Shown: positions 20,690 through 30,995, numbered from the stretch's first letter. The stretch: DNA of 64,000 bases from an uncultured Verrucomicrobiota bacterium (GCA_903826865.1 CAIKGD010000016.1:1-64000); one strand, 5' to 3'. A program made the numbers and translations. The notes: generated by a model from the letters alone, not told the origin.

Positions 20690-21382
20690 CTACTGCGCAA
20701 TGGGTTCCACGGTTTCTACGCGCAGGCTGGTTCGCCCTTTTTCCGAAGGCCGGATAATATCGAGGTCTTTCACCATCCAGAGCTTGTCGAATTCTTTGAC
20801 GCTGACCACTTTGAGCTCCTTGACCTGTTCCCCGGCAGCATTCTCTTCTTTTGCACCGAACACCCGTCCGGTTTCCTTCTCAATCCAAAGCAGCAGCCTG
20901 TTAGTGCCGCGTGGAACCGAAATTACAAAACAATCCTTGCCCAGTTTTTTATCGGTCTTCACCGTTTCGGCGTCGCGGCTCCAGAGGAAAGAAAAGCTCA
21001 GGTCGGCCCACGTTACGCCGAGTCCGGCGATTTCTGTATTCGGGTTGAAGTCCGGAACGTCTTTGTTGTTTTCCGAATACTGGAAGTCCGATCCGCCGGG
21101 CAGCCACTGGATTTCCAGAATTTGGAACAGATCCGTCTTTTCGTCGCGGATCCGGTAGGTCGCGCTTGCCGGGGCGGCTCCCCAGTTAAGGTCCATTTCG
21201 ACGGTCAGCTCTTTTTTGACAAATCCGTTTTCCGCGCGCTCTTTCAGTGCGCCGTTCATCCGGATCGGCTGCTTCGGGAGCTGGGCGCGGGCGAAGGCCA
21301 GAATATCCTGCGCCGGAGGAAGTTCTTCGGCACGGAGCATTGCGGCGCAAATGAAAAACCAGATCAGAGCCATTCGTTTCAT
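20690..21382 (-). CDS. Outer-membrane lipoprotein-sorting (LolA-like) family periplasmic protein
   Basis: Signal peptide; YRIRDEKTDLFQILEIQWLPGGSDFQYSENN...VFGAKEENAAGEQVKELKVVSVKEFDKLWMVKDLDI pattern. Confidence 0.6.
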   Translation of the reverse strand: MKRMALIWFFICAAMLRAEELPPAQDILAFARAQLPKQPIRMNGALKERAENGFVKKELTVEMDLNWGAAPASATYRIRDEKTDLFQILEIQWLPGGSDFQYSENNKDVPDFNPNTEIAGLGVTWADLSFSFLWSRDAETVKTDKKLGKDCFVISVPRGTNRLLLWIEKETGRVFGAKEENAAGEQVKELKVVSVKEFDKLWMVKDLDIIRPSEKGRTSLRVETVEPIAQ

Positions 21383-21500
21383 GCCGCACAGTCTACCCGA
21401 TTTTCCAAACCTTGGAACTTCTCAGTTCATTTTTTCCATGCCGTGGAAAAGTTGTATCAAAAAGTTCCCAACTTCGGAAAAAGTGGATACTGTCTGCGCC

Positions 21501-22775
21501 ATGGCAAAATTCATTATCAACGGCGGCAATATCATCGGCGGGAAATTCTCTCCGCGCGGCAACAAAAATGCAGTTCTGCCCATGCTGGCGGCCTGTACCC
21601 TGACCGATCAACCGATCCGGCTCTGTAACGTCCCGGATATCGCCGATGTCCGCGTCATGCTCGACCTGCTGATGTCGCTCGGCGTGTCGGTCGAAAAATC
21701 CGGCGGCTGTGTAACGCTTTGCGCCAAAGGCCTGATCGCCACCGAACTCGACGAAGAATTTTGCCGGAAAGTGCGCACCTCGATTCTGCTGGCCGGACCG
21801 CTCACCGCCCGGCACGGGGCGGCGCTGATCCATTCGCCCGGCGGCGATGTCATCGGCCGCCGCCGCCTCGACACCCATTTTTACGGACTGCGCGCGCTCG
21901 GCATCGAAGTCAATGACACTGCGCCTTACCATTTTAAGCGCAAAAAACTTGCCGGCGCCGATCTGGTTCTCGACGAAGCCAGCGTCACGGCCACGGAAAA
22001 CATTCTGATGGCCGCCGTGCTTGCCGAAGGCGAAACCTCCATCTTCAACGCCGCCTGCGAACCGCACGTACAGGATCTGGCGCACCTGCTGGTTAAAATG
22101 GGCGCGGATATCGCCGGAATCGGCACCAACCGCCTCCATGTACGCGGCGTCAAACTGCTCGCCGGCGCGGAACATACGATTCAGCCCGACTACATCGAAA
22201 CCGGCAGCTTCCTCACCGCCGCCGCCGTCACCGGCGGCGCGCTTGAAATAGACGCGCCGGGCGATGCCGTCACGATCAACGTCCTCGAAAAAGGATTTTC
22301 AAAACTCGGCGTCAAATGGACGCTCAAAAACGGCGCGCTTTCTCAGGCCGCGCAAAAAGAGCGGCAGATTGTTCCCGACCTCGGAAATTTTACGCCGAAA
22401 ATCGAAAACGGCATCTGGCCGGCGTTCCCGTCAGACCTGATGAGCGTACTGATCGTGCTGGCGACGCAAACGCAGGGACAGATGCTCTTTTTCGAAAAAC
22501 TCTTCGAGAGCCGCATGTATTTCGTGGATCACCTGATGGCGATGGGCGCCAATATTATCCAGTGCGACCCGCACCGCGTCGTCGTCAGCGGCCGGTCGCA
22601 ACTGCACGGCGCGCGGCTGACCAGTCCGGACATCCGCGCCGGTATGGCCATGCTGATCGCCGCCTGTTGCGCCGAAGGGCTTAGCACCATTGACAACGCG
22701 CAAATGATCGACCGCGGTTACGAAGCCATCGACGAACGTCTCCGCGCTCTCGGCGCCGATATCGAGCGAGCTTAG
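21501..22775 (+). CDS. murA: UDP-N-acetylglucosamine 1-carboxyvinyltransferase MurA
   Basis: GGKFSPRGNKNAVLPMLAACTLTD, DLMSVLIVLATQTQG, FESRMYFVDHLMAMGA. Confidence 0.94.
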   Translation: MAKFIINGGNIIGGKFSPRGNKNAVLPMLAACTLTDQPIRLCNVPDIADVRVMLDLLMSLGVSVEKSGGCVTLCAKGLIATELDEEFCRKVRTSILLAGPLTARHGAALIHSPGGDVIGRRRLDTHFYGLRALGIEVNDTAPYHFKRKKLAGADLVLDEASVTATENILMAAVLAEGETSIFNAACEPHVQDLAHLLVKMGADIAGIGTNRLHVRGVKLLAGAEHTIQPDYIETGSFLTAAAVTGGALEIDAPGDAVTINVLEKGFSKLGVKWTLKNGALSQAAQKERQIVPDLGNFTPKIENGIWPAFPSDLMSVLIVLATQTQGQMLFFEKLFESRMYFVDHLMAMGANIIQCDPHRVVVSGRSQLHGARLTSPDIRAGMAMLIAACCAEGLSTIDNAQMIDRGYEAIDERLRALGADIERA

Positions 22776-22793
22776 GGTTTATCAGAAAGAAAG

Positions 22794-24524
22794 GTGCCGA
22801 TGAAAATGCAAAAAACAGATGTGTCGAGAAAACACCCTATCGCCAAAAGCACTGTCCTTGCTTTGTGTTTTCTGTTGGCAGTTGTAGCTGGGTGCGCTAC
22901 GACCGTAGAAACTGTGGCCTATACAACCGACCAGACCCTGCTGGAAAAAATTGCCACCTCAGACAGGAATTCGATCGTCCGCCGCGCCGCAGTCGAAAAA
23001 CTCACCAATCAGACTCTGCTGGCGGAAATCATTAGGAAGTACGAAACTTCGGAGATCCGTCAAGCTGCGGTCGAAACACTCACCGATCAAACTCTGCTGG
23101 CGGAATTCGCCAGTGGGGCCAGCGATAAGAATATCCGCCTTGCCGCTCTCAAGAAGCTTACGGATCAAGCTTCGCTGGCGAAAATCGCCACTTTCGATCT
23201 GTACGGGAATGAGGCGGCTGTCGCTTTGGCGAAACTTACAGACCAGTCGTTGCTGGAAAAACTGGCTACGTCTGGCACAGGCAAAGCAGGCAGAGACTTC
23301 CGCCTTGCCGCCCTCGAGAAAATCTCTGACCAATCCCTGCTGGCAAAAATTGCAATGGAGAGTAGGGATGATCTAGAAATCCGTCGCGGCGCCTTCGAGA
23401 AACTCTCCGACCAAGCCTTGCTGGTCAAAATCGCCATGGAGAGCAAGAATCCAGATATCCGTCGTGCTGCCTTCGAGAAACTTTCCGACCAAGCCTTGCT
23501 GGCCAAAATCGCCATGGAGGACAGGGATTGGACTGTCCGCCGTGCCGCCGTTGAAAAACTCGCCGACCAAGCCTTGCTGGCCAAAATCGCCATGGAGAAC
23601 AAGGAGTCGTTTGTCCGCATAGCCGCTGTCAAGAAACTCTCTGACCAGGCCTTACTGTCGCAGATCGCCGTGGAGGACAAGGAGTGTCGCGCAGCGGCCG
23701 TCAGCCAACTTACCGACCAGGCCTTGCTGGAAGAAATTGCCACCTCAGACAGGAATTGGACCGTCCGCGCGGCAGCCGTCAGCCAACTTACCGACCAGGC
23801 CTTACTCGCAAAGATAGCTTTGAAGGACGCAGACGATAACCTCGCTCGGCGCGCTGCTGTCAAAAGGCTTACCAACGAGGTGCTATTGGCCAAGGTCGCA
23901 ACGGAGGCCGGAGAGTATCTTCCCCTTTCAGACGATGACCACTCTCAGGAGATCCGCGAAGCCGCCTTTGGTAAATTAACCAATCAAATCTTACTGGCAG
24001 AAACGGGAATGTGGGTGAAACCTGAGTGTACCAGACAGCAGACAGACCAGTCGTTGCTTGCCAAAATTGCCACGACAGCAAAAGATAATACCGTGAGACT
24101 CCAAGCTGCGGCTTCGATGACAGACCGCGCGGCTCTAAATAAGTTAGCCAAAAGCGCCGATGGCCATATCAGCGAAATAGCCCGTATTCGTCTTTTCCTG
24201 ACGGATCCCTTGATCGCAGATCATTTTGAAATTCCACAGGTCGTCGTCAAAAGGTTTTTTATTGGCCGACCATATGACGATGGCGTCGGCCTGAAAGGAG
24301 AATATATTGAGCTTTCGGTGCGCGGGGAGAAAACCGAATGGGCGTCCGTTTTCCCCACATCCAAAAGAAAGAACGATAGAACATTCGTTCCTGCAAAGAT
24401 GAATATCGCTGACCTGATAGAAAAACTCCTAAAAGGAGTCCCCGAGAATTTACTCGAAAAGCTGGCGACGGAACATAACGATCCGGAGGTTCGTGAAGCT
24501 GCCCGCAGGCGGCTTATCCACTAA
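22794..24524 (+). CDS. LRV/HEAT-like tandem-repeat lipoprotein
   Basis: Lipobox LLAVVAGCATT; about 16 units of ~26 aa, e.g. SDQALLAKIAMEDRDWTVRRAAVEKL. Confidence 0.85.
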   Translation: MPMKMQKTDVSRKHPIAKSTVLALCFLLAVVAGCATTVETVAYTTDQTLLEKIATSDRNSIVRRAAVEKLTNQTLLAEIIRKYETSEIRQAAVETLTDQTLLAEFASGASDKNIRLAALKKLTDQASLAKIATFDLYGNEAAVALAKLTDQSLLEKLATSGTGKAGRDFRLAALEKISDQSLLAKIAMESRDDLEIRRGAFEKLSDQALLVKIAMESKNPDIRRAAFEKLSDQALLAKIAMEDRDWTVRRAAVEKLADQALLAKIAMENKESFVRIAAVKKLSDQALLSQIAVEDKECRAAAVSQLTDQALLEEIATSDRNWTVRAAAVSQLTDQALLAKIALKDADDNLARRAAVKRLTNEVLLAKVATEAGEYLPLSDDDHSQEIREAAFGKLTNQILLAETGMWVKPECTRQQTDQSLLAKIATTAKDNTVRLQAAASMTDRAALNKLAKSADGHISEIARIRLFLTDPLIADHFEIPQVVVKRFFIGRPYDDGVGLKGEYIELSVRGEKTEWASVFPTSKRKNDRTFVPAKMNIADLIEKLLKGVPENLLEKLATEHNDPEVREAARRRLIH

Positions 24525-24540
24525 TTCCCGCCTTTGCGGT

Positions 24541-25659
24541 CTAAAACTCTATTTGCACCCCGCCTGGGATAGAAGCGAACATTTGGAATCCGGTTTTGGT
24601 GACGGCGACGGTGTCTTCTATGCGAACGCCGCCGATGTGCGGATAATAAAGACCCGGTTCGATAGTGATAATGTTTCCGGCGCGCAGTTTTTTATGTACC
24701 GCTGATGAAACGCGCGGTGCTTCGTGGATGTCGAGTCCGACGCCATGTCCGGTTCCATGGATAAACCCCTGCGGCACGCCGTCGATGGTTTCTGTTTTGA
24801 ATCCGCGCCGATCCAGTTCTCCGGCCGCAGCGGCGTGTACGTCGTCGGTCCACGCTCCGGCTTTCACCGCTTTAAGGGCAGCGGTGTGCGCGACTTTTAC
24901 GGCGGTATACATTTTTTTCAGTTCCGCCGGAGCCGGGCCGCGGCAGACGGTACGGGTGAGGTCGCCCCAGTAACCGGTTATGGTTGAACGCGGAAAGATA
25001 TCGAGGACGATCGGCTGTCCGGCGCGGAGAGGGCCGGTGCCGCGTTCGTGCGGGTCGGCGGAGTGCGGTCCGCAGGCAACAATGGTTTCGGTTGCGACGC
25101 AATCATGGTCGAGCAGGGTGTGGCAAATGGTCGCGCGAACCATTTCAGACGTAAGAATGATTTTGCCGCAACGGAGAAGTCCGTCTTTGCCGATTTTTGC
25201 CGAAGCAATCTGTTTGATCGCGGCATTCATGGCGTCAACAGCGGTGCACTGGGCATTTTTTACAGCGGAAATTTCGTCAGCGGTTTTTATTTCGCGCTGC
25301 GGACAGATCGCTTCGCCGGAAATTTTGATTTGGTGTCCGGTGCGCCGCAGTTTTTCTGCAAGGCCGAGCGGAAAGTCCGCGCCGACGGATAAATTTTTTT
25401 GGTCGGCGCATTTTTTTATCCAGTCTGCCGGGCCTTTTTTCCAGGCAGAGCCGAACAGCGCGGGATGCAGAACGGTGATGCCGCGTTTGACGGAACGGCG
25501 CAGGCGGTTGTACTCCATTTCAGAAACGATGAGTGTTCCACGGCCGCCGGTTTGGATAAGCACCGCATTTTCAGGCGGTTCCGCGCCGCACAAATAACGG
25601 ATGTCGGCGGCGGTTTTGGTGCTGCTGATAAGTATGTGGACAGATTTTGATTTTTTCAT
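24541..25659 (-). CDS. Xaa-Pro aminopeptidase / M24-family metallopeptidase
   Basis: VLDIFPRSTITGYWGDLTRTV, GFIHGTGHGVGLDIHEAP, ITIEPGLYYPHIGGVRIEDTVAVT. Confidence 0.92.
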   Translation of the reverse strand: MKKSKSVHILISSTKTAADIRYLCGAEPPENAVLIQTGGRGTLIVSEMEYNRLRRSVKRGITVLHPALFGSAWKKGPADWIKKCADQKNLSVGADFPLGLAEKLRRTGHQIKISGEAICPQREIKTADEISAVKNAQCTAVDAMNAAIKQIASAKIGKDGLLRCGKIILTSEMVRATICHTLLDHDCVATETIVACGPHSADPHERGTGPLRAGQPIVLDIFPRSTITGYWGDLTRTVCRGPAPAELKKMYTAVKVAHTAALKAVKAGAWTDDVHAAAAGELDRRGFKTETIDGVPQGFIHGTGHGVGLDIHEAPRVSSAVHKKLRAGNIITIEPGLYYPHIGGVRIEDTVAVTKTGFQMFASIPGGVQIEF

Positions 25660-25948
25660 ATTCGTAAAGGTTCTGTGAGCCGCCTGTTTACAAAAAAAAG
25701 ATGCATTTTATGAGTTTTCTTTTTTCCAAACTTTGAACGGTATTTTGTGGGTCTTCTTATTTTTATACCTACATGTTGTGTACTGCGTGATTTTTCCTGC
25801 CGCGTCCGGCTTTGCCCTTGGGCTTTTGTATCGGGTTTATTAGCTTGTTCTCGTCGCGAAAGCGCAGGGGAGATTCGCTTGTTAACAACCTGTCGATATC
25901 TCCCCTCGAATTGTTAATTGTTTTCTAACTGTGCCGATTTGGAGCCCT

Positions 25949-27316
25949 ATGCGCAAAGATAAAGATACGCTTTGGAAAGAGGCCTGTCACCATTTGGAGG
26001 CCACTCTGCCAAAGGATATTTTCGAAAAGTGGATTGCTGTCATCCAGTGCCGCAGTATCGAAGAGAACACGGTTATCCTTGTGGTCGGCAATGATTTTTA
26101 TCAGTCGTGGCTTGAAGAACATTACATTCCGCTTATCCGGACGGCACTGGCCGTGGTCTCCGGCCGTGAGATGCGGATTGATTTGACGGTGGACTATTCA
26201 TTGATTGCCGAGCTGCCGGAAGAAAAGAAGGAGAAGGCGCCTTCTTCCCCGGCGACGAAGAAACCGGCAGAAACGAATCTGAATAAAAACTACACGTTCG
26301 ATGCCTTTGTGGTCGGCCCGTCAAACCAGTTTGCACACGCAGCCTCGATTGCGGCGGCACAAGCACCGGCGCGTACATACAACCCGCTCTTTATCCACGG
26401 CGATGTCGGTTTGGGCAAAACCCACCTGATGCAGGCCATTGGAAATTTTATGCATTCCAAAAGCTCACGCGGCAGCGTTTGCTGCACGAACTGCGAAAGT
26501 TTCGTTAATGAGTATATTGAAGCGCTTACAACCCGCTCGCTGTCCAAATTCCGGAAAAAATACCGGACCGTGGATGCCCTGCTGATCGATGACATTCATT
26601 TTCTCGCGGGCAAAGATCAGATGCAGGAGGAATTTTTCCATACCTTCAATGCCATTTTTGAAAATCATAAGCAGATCGTGATGACGTCCGACCGGCCGGC
26701 CGGTGAATTGGCGGGTCTGGCTCCGCGTCTGGTGTCACGCTTCGAGTGGGGCCTGGTGGTCGAGCTCGAAAGCCCGGATGTCGAAACCCGCGTGGCGATT
26801 CTGCGCAAAAAGTGTGAGCAATTGAATCTTACGATCGAACAAAGCCTTCTTTTCTATATTGCGGAACGGATTTCATCCAATATCCGCCGGCTGGAAGGCG
26901 CGCTGATCCGCGTAGCTTCTTATGTTTCGTTAACGGGGCTGAAAATGGATCGCACGAAACTGGAGTATCTGCTGCGCGACACGCTGGATCAGGAGCGTAA
27001 ACACGCCATCAGCATAGAAGGAATCCAGAAAGCCGTTGCAGAACATTTTGAAATACGGCTGGGAGACCTGGTTGGGCCGAAACGCCCTCAAAATATTGCC
27101 TGGCCGAGACAAATTGCCATGTATTTGTCCCGTACCATGACCGGGCAGTCTTTCCCGGTCATAGGCGATGCTTTCAGCCGGAACCATGCCACGATTGTCC
27201 ACGCCTGTCAGTTGGTGGAGCGGCGGCAAAATGAGGATATGAAGCTGAAACATACGCTCTCCTTGCTTCGTCAGCGCGTCAGCCATAACTCCCAAAAGGC
27301 CGGACAGGAGCAGTGA
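25949..27316 (+). CDS. dnaA: Chromosomal replication initiator protein DnaA
   Basis: NYTFDAFVVGPSNQFAHAAS, GDVGLGKTHLMQAIG, DDIHFLAGKDQMQEEFFHTFN, domain IV ending FPVIGDAFSRNHATIVHAC; start at MRKDKDT. Confidence 0.95.
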   Translation: MRKDKDTLWKEACHHLEATLPKDIFEKWIAVIQCRSIEENTVILVVGNDFYQSWLEEHYIPLIRTALAVVSGREMRIDLTVDYSLIAELPEEKKEKAPSSPATKKPAETNLNKNYTFDAFVVGPSNQFAHAASIAAAQAPARTYNPLFIHGDVGLGKTHLMQAIGNFMHSKSSRGSVCCTNCESFVNEYIEALTTRSLSKFRKKYRTVDALLIDDIHFLAGKDQMQEEFFHTFNAIFENHKQIVMTSDRPAGELAGLAPRLVSRFEWGLVVELESPDVETRVAILRKKCEQLNLTIEQSLLFYIAERISSNIRRLEGALIRVASYVSLTGLKMDRTKLEYLLRDTLDQERKHAISIEGIQKAVAEHFEIRLGDLVGPKRPQNIAWPRQIAMYLSRTMTGQSFPVIGDAFSRNHATIVHACQLVERRQNEDMKLKHTLSLLRQRVSHNSQKAGQEQ

Positions 27317-27334
27317 ATAAACTTCTTATAACCC

Positions 27335-27343
27335 TGTGGATAA
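27335..27343 (-). promoter_or_regulatory. Perfect consensus DnaA box (TTATCCACA on minus strand)
   Basis: TGTGGATAA immediately downstream of the dnaA stop, in the AT-rich dnaA-dnaN gap. Confidence 0.65.
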
Positions 27344-27546
27344 ACTGGGTACAGAAACAATAACTTCAGGTTACTGAAACCAATCCGGATTTGTACCTGT
27401 TTTTTTAACAAAGATGTTCACAGGGGTAAGTAAGGCAACCAAACAGGGTTGAGAGAAAAAAGAGGCTGACTACGCGATCTATTTACAGTACTAATAATAA
27501 TACGGGTTATATAAATTATAATCCTATTAAATAAAGAGGGGTGTTG

Positions 27547-28641
27547 ATGAAACTCACAATAGAAAAAGATGTTCTGCTCGAAGCTCTCCAAAAAGTTCAG
27601 TCCATCGTCGGACAACGCAGCACGCTTCCCATCCTTTCAAATGTTCTTTTGAAAACGGAAGGGGAAACCGTTTCATTAACCACTACCGATATGGAGGTTT
27701 GTGTAAAAACAAGCGCGGCGGCTGAAATTGCTGAACAAGGCGGAACCACGCTGCCCGCCCGCCGGTTTTTTAATATCTGCCGTGAACTGCCCGCCGGTCA
27801 GGTAGAAATAGAAGTGGATGTTAAAGATGTAGCCACGATCCGGTGCGGCCCATCATTTTTTAAACTGGTCGGGTTGACGGAAGAGGATTTCCCGCCGCTT
27901 CCTGAATTTGAAGAAAGCGCGGTTTACACCATTGATCAGAATGTTTTTAAAGAAATGCTTCAAAAGGTTTCGTATGCTTCTTCTACGGATGAAACCCGTT
28001 ATATTCTTAATGGCTCACTGCTTAGTTTTAAGGATGAAAAGCTTACGGTTGTAGCTACGGACGGGCGGAGGCTCGCACTGGTCGAACAGGAAGTAGAGTT
28101 TTCAGAAGATGCACAGGCCAGTCTGGTTGTTCCCACTAAAACACTGAATGAATTGATAAAAACGCTTGGTGAAGAAGGACTTTTAAGAATACGAGTGTCA
28201 GCGGCGCAAGTGGCATTTGATTTTGACCGGATTCTTATCATTTCAAAACTGATCGAAGGAACCTACCCGAACTTTCAACAGGTAATTCCGGCGCAATGTG
28301 AGGAGCGAATCGCCATTGATCGTGAAACCTTATTGAATGCCGTGCGCCGAGTATCATTACTTACCGATGACCAAACCGCTTCCATCCGGCTTACTTTTGG
28401 AAAAAACAAGCTCGAACTGGTCACGAACAGTCCGGAAATCGGAGAAGCGCGCGAAACCATACCTGTTAAATACGAAGGAAAAGAAATTTCCATCGCGTTC
28501 AATCCAGGGTTTTTAATGGCGCCGCTTCGTCACTTAGACTCCGACGAAATATTTTTTGAACTGTCGGACGAGTTGAGCCCGGGTGTGATAAAGACCGGTG
28601 TACCGTTCCTGTATGTGCTGATGCCGATACGGGTATCGTAA
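27547..28641 (+). CDS. dnaN: DNA polymerase III beta subunit (sliding clamp)
   Basis: MKLTIEKDVLLEALQKVQSIVGQRSTLPILSNVLLKTEG; C-terminal PIRVS. Confidence 0.95.
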   Translation: MKLTIEKDVLLEALQKVQSIVGQRSTLPILSNVLLKTEGETVSLTTTDMEVCVKTSAAAEIAEQGGTTLPARRFFNICRELPAGQVEIEVDVKDVATIRCGPSFFKLVGLTEEDFPPLPEFEESAVYTIDQNVFKEMLQKVSYASSTDETRYILNGSLLSFKDEKLTVVATDGRRLALVEQEVEFSEDAQASLVVPTKTLNELIKTLGEEGLLRIRVSAAQVAFDFDRILIISKLIEGTYPNFQQVIPAQCEERIAIDRETLLNAVRRVSLLTDDQTASIRLTFGKNKLELVTNSPEIGEARETIPVKYEGKEISIAFNPGFLMAPLRHLDSDEIFFELSDELSPGVIKTGVPFLYVLMPIRVS

Positions 28642-28649
28642 GGGAAAAA

Positions 28650-28723
28650 TGGTTGCCCGACTAGGATTTGAACCTAGACAAGCAGATTCAGAGTCTGCTG
28701 TGCTACCATTACACCATCGGGCA
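28650..28723 (-). tRNA. tRNA-Gln(CTG), CCA encoded
   Basis: Reverse complement TGCCCGATGGTGTAATGGTAGCACAGCAGACTCTGAATCTGC...GGTTCAAATCCTAGTCGGGCAACCA; loop CTCTGAA. Confidence 0.95.
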
Positions 28724-28783
28724 GAAGAACGGAAAATAAGCCAGAGATTACCGCAGAGTGCAAGAGGGAACAGATAAAAAGAG

Positions 28784-29023
28784 ATGAGTGAGACCGGACA
28801 GAGCCGGGTTATTGGACTGCTCGGCGTCGGATTTGACAACGAAGACGGGCATATCCGAATCACACAAGCGGATACTTACCACGTACTCATGGGCACTGGA
28901 AAAACCCATGAAGAACTGAAAAAAATATGTCACCGGATCGATGAATCCCTGAAAGCCGCCGGGCGGAAGCTGAACGACTGTTCCCCTGAAGAATTCATGA
29001 CGATAGTGCAGGATTTGTTCTGA
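28784..29023 (+). CDS. Small hypothetical protein (79 aa)
   Basis: MSETGQSRVIGLLGVGFDNEDGHIRITQADTYHVLMG; intact ORF closely followed by a glycosyltransferase gene. Confidence 0.6.
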   Translation: MSETGQSRVIGLLGVGFDNEDGHIRITQADTYHVLMGTGKTHEELKKICHRIDESLKAAGRKLNDCSPEEFMTIVQDLF

Positions 29024-29036
29024 AACAGGCACCGGC

Positions 29037-30242
29037 ATGAAAATACTTTTTCTTACCAATAAACTTCCTCACGCCGAAGTGGCTGGCGGACACCGAATCA
29101 TTTATGAGCGCATCCGGTGCTTGTCTGAGCACGGACACCAGGTCGGGCTGTTAACTTTTATTCAGGACGAAAAAAAGGAACAAATAGAGTCGCTGAGGCC
29201 GCTGTTGATCGAACTTCGCACGCTGCCTCACCCGCGCCGCAATATTCTTGTCCGCGCCTTTCACGATTACTTGTCTTTAAGCCGTCCGGCGGTCTTCTGG
29301 AAGAGCTATTCTGCTGACATGATGAAAAAAGCCGGCGAAGCGGCGGAACAGGGGAAATACGATCTGGTGGTGGCCGAGTTTTCTGAAATGGGACAATACC
29401 TGCATAAAAATTCCTATCTCTCGGCCGTACACACAGTAATTTCCTGTCACCGGTGTGTAACGGACTCCTATGAGAAATACACCGAACTCGGTGAAGTAAA
29501 ATGGAGACTTCACCTCAAAAGCATCCCTCAGTTGCGCGGACTTCAAAAATACGAGTTCAACATGTATCGCAGCGCCGACCGGATTCTGGTGCTCACGCCG
29601 CAGGATCGCTTCACCATGCAATATTATGCGCAGGATCTCGCGATTTCCGTTGTGCCGGCCGGCGTGGATGTCCGGTATCTGCAGGCGCATCCTCCCGTAC
29701 CCAAAGAACCGATTGTCCTGCTGACCGGCTTCATGAGCGACCCTGCGAACGAAGACGGTGTCGAATGGTTCTGTCATCATGTCTGGCCGCGCCTCAGCGA
29801 ACGGCACCCCGAAGTTAAATTTTACATTGTCGGCGCCTCGCCGGGGCGCCGTATCCGGCGGCTCGCGCAGAAAGACAGCCGCATCATCGTTACCGGCAGC
29901 GTTAAAGACCTGCGCCCGTACCGCAACCGTGCGCGCGTCTTCGTTTCTCCGGTCCGGCTGGGTTCCGGTATGCGCACCAAAGTGCTCGAAGCCATGGCGG
30001 GCGGCCTGCCGGTCGTATCCACCTCGCTCGGCATGGCCGGTATCGAAGCGCAGACCGGCGTAAACTGCCTGGTCGCCGATACCCCGGAGCTTTTCACGCA
30101 GAGCGTCGAATGGCTGCTCACCGACCGCGCGCTGGCCGCCAGAATGGCCCGCAGCGCCCGCGAGCTGGTCGAAGAGAAACACTCGCTGGAAAGCGGCCTG
30201 CGCCGCTTTGAAAACATCCTCAACGCCATCGTGGAAGGATGA
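29037..30242 (+). CDS. Glycosyltransferase, GT4-like
   Basis: MKILFLTNKLPHAEVAGGHRIIYERI; C-terminal SPVRLGSGMRTKVLEAMAGGLPVVSTSLGMAGI. Confidence 0.9.
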   Translation: MKILFLTNKLPHAEVAGGHRIIYERIRCLSEHGHQVGLLTFIQDEKKEQIESLRPLLIELRTLPHPRRNILVRAFHDYLSLSRPAVFWKSYSADMMKKAGEAAEQGKYDLVVAEFSEMGQYLHKNSYLSAVHTVISCHRCVTDSYEKYTELGEVKWRLHLKSIPQLRGLQKYEFNMYRSADRILVLTPQDRFTMQYYAQDLAISVVPAGVDVRYLQAHPPVPKEPIVLLTGFMSDPANEDGVEWFCHHVWPRLSERHPEVKFYIVGASPGRRIRRLAQKDSRIIVTGSVKDLRPYRNRARVFVSPVRLGSGMRTKVLEAMAGGLPVVSTSLGMAGIEAQTGVNCLVADTPELFTQSVEWLLTDRALAARMARSARELVEEKHSLESGLRRFENILNAIVEG

Positions 30243-30271
30243 CGGGCCGAACCTGCAAACAGTTTTGAATC

Positions 30272-30883
30272 ATGAACAACACGTACTTCAACAGCAGAGC
30301 CGCAGCCTGGGATGACAATCCGGTGCGTATAGAAAACGCCCGGCGGATTGCCGCAGCCATCAGGGCGCAGCTTCCATTTTCACAAACCTGGACAGCGCTG
30401 GAGTTCGGATGCGGAACCGGACTCATCAGCCGCGAACTGCTTCCCGGTCTGGGAAGTATTCTGGCTGTTGATCTTTCTTCCGGCATGATCGAACAGCTTC
30501 AAAAACGGATCGAAGAAGACGGCATGAAAAATATAAAGGCGCGTTGTCTGAATATCCTGACCCATCCGCCGACCGGCACAGTTGATCTGATTTTCAGTTC
30601 CATGGCGCTTCATCATGTGCCCGAAACGGGGCTGCTGCTGGACGCGCTTACCGCACAGCTGAATCCCGGCGGCTTCATCGCGCTCGCCGACCTCGACAGC
30701 GAAGACGGAAAATTTCACGACGAAGAGGCCGGACCGGTTCATCATGGATTCAACCGCGCCGAACTGATGCAGCGGCTGCGCGACCGGGGCTGCGAAGCCG
30801 TCGCCGCTGTTACGGCCAATACCATCCGCAAAAACGGCCGGGACTATCCGGTATTCCTTATCACCGCCCGCAAAGCGGCCTGA
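30272..30883 (+). CDS. Class I SAM-dependent methyltransferase
   Basis: ALEFGCGTGLISRELLPGLGSILAVDLSSGMIEQL; DLIFSSMALHHV. Confidence 0.9.
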   Translation: MNNTYFNSRAAAWDDNPVRIENARRIAAAIRAQLPFSQTWTALEFGCGTGLISRELLPGLGSILAVDLSSGMIEQLQKRIEEDGMKNIKARCLNILTHPPTGTVDLIFSSMALHHVPETGLLLDALTAQLNPGGFIALADLDSEDGKFHDEEAGPVHHGFNRAELMQRLRDRGCEAVAAVTANTIRKNGRDYPVFLITARKAA

Positions 30884-30995
30884 TAATTTTCCGTCCTCTG
30901 GAAGAATCAGCTCGCTATTTTTCTCTGTTTGGAAAGAATGGGTTGCATTTTTCCCGCCTGTTAAGCCAGGTGCTGCGAGAGAGGCAAAACAGAGA

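Noticed and set aside
20141-21628. 495-aa plus-strand ORF spanning the RF-like gene, tRNA-Gly and LolA-like gene
   Set aside because: Contains a tRNA gene internally and lies antisense to two credible genes
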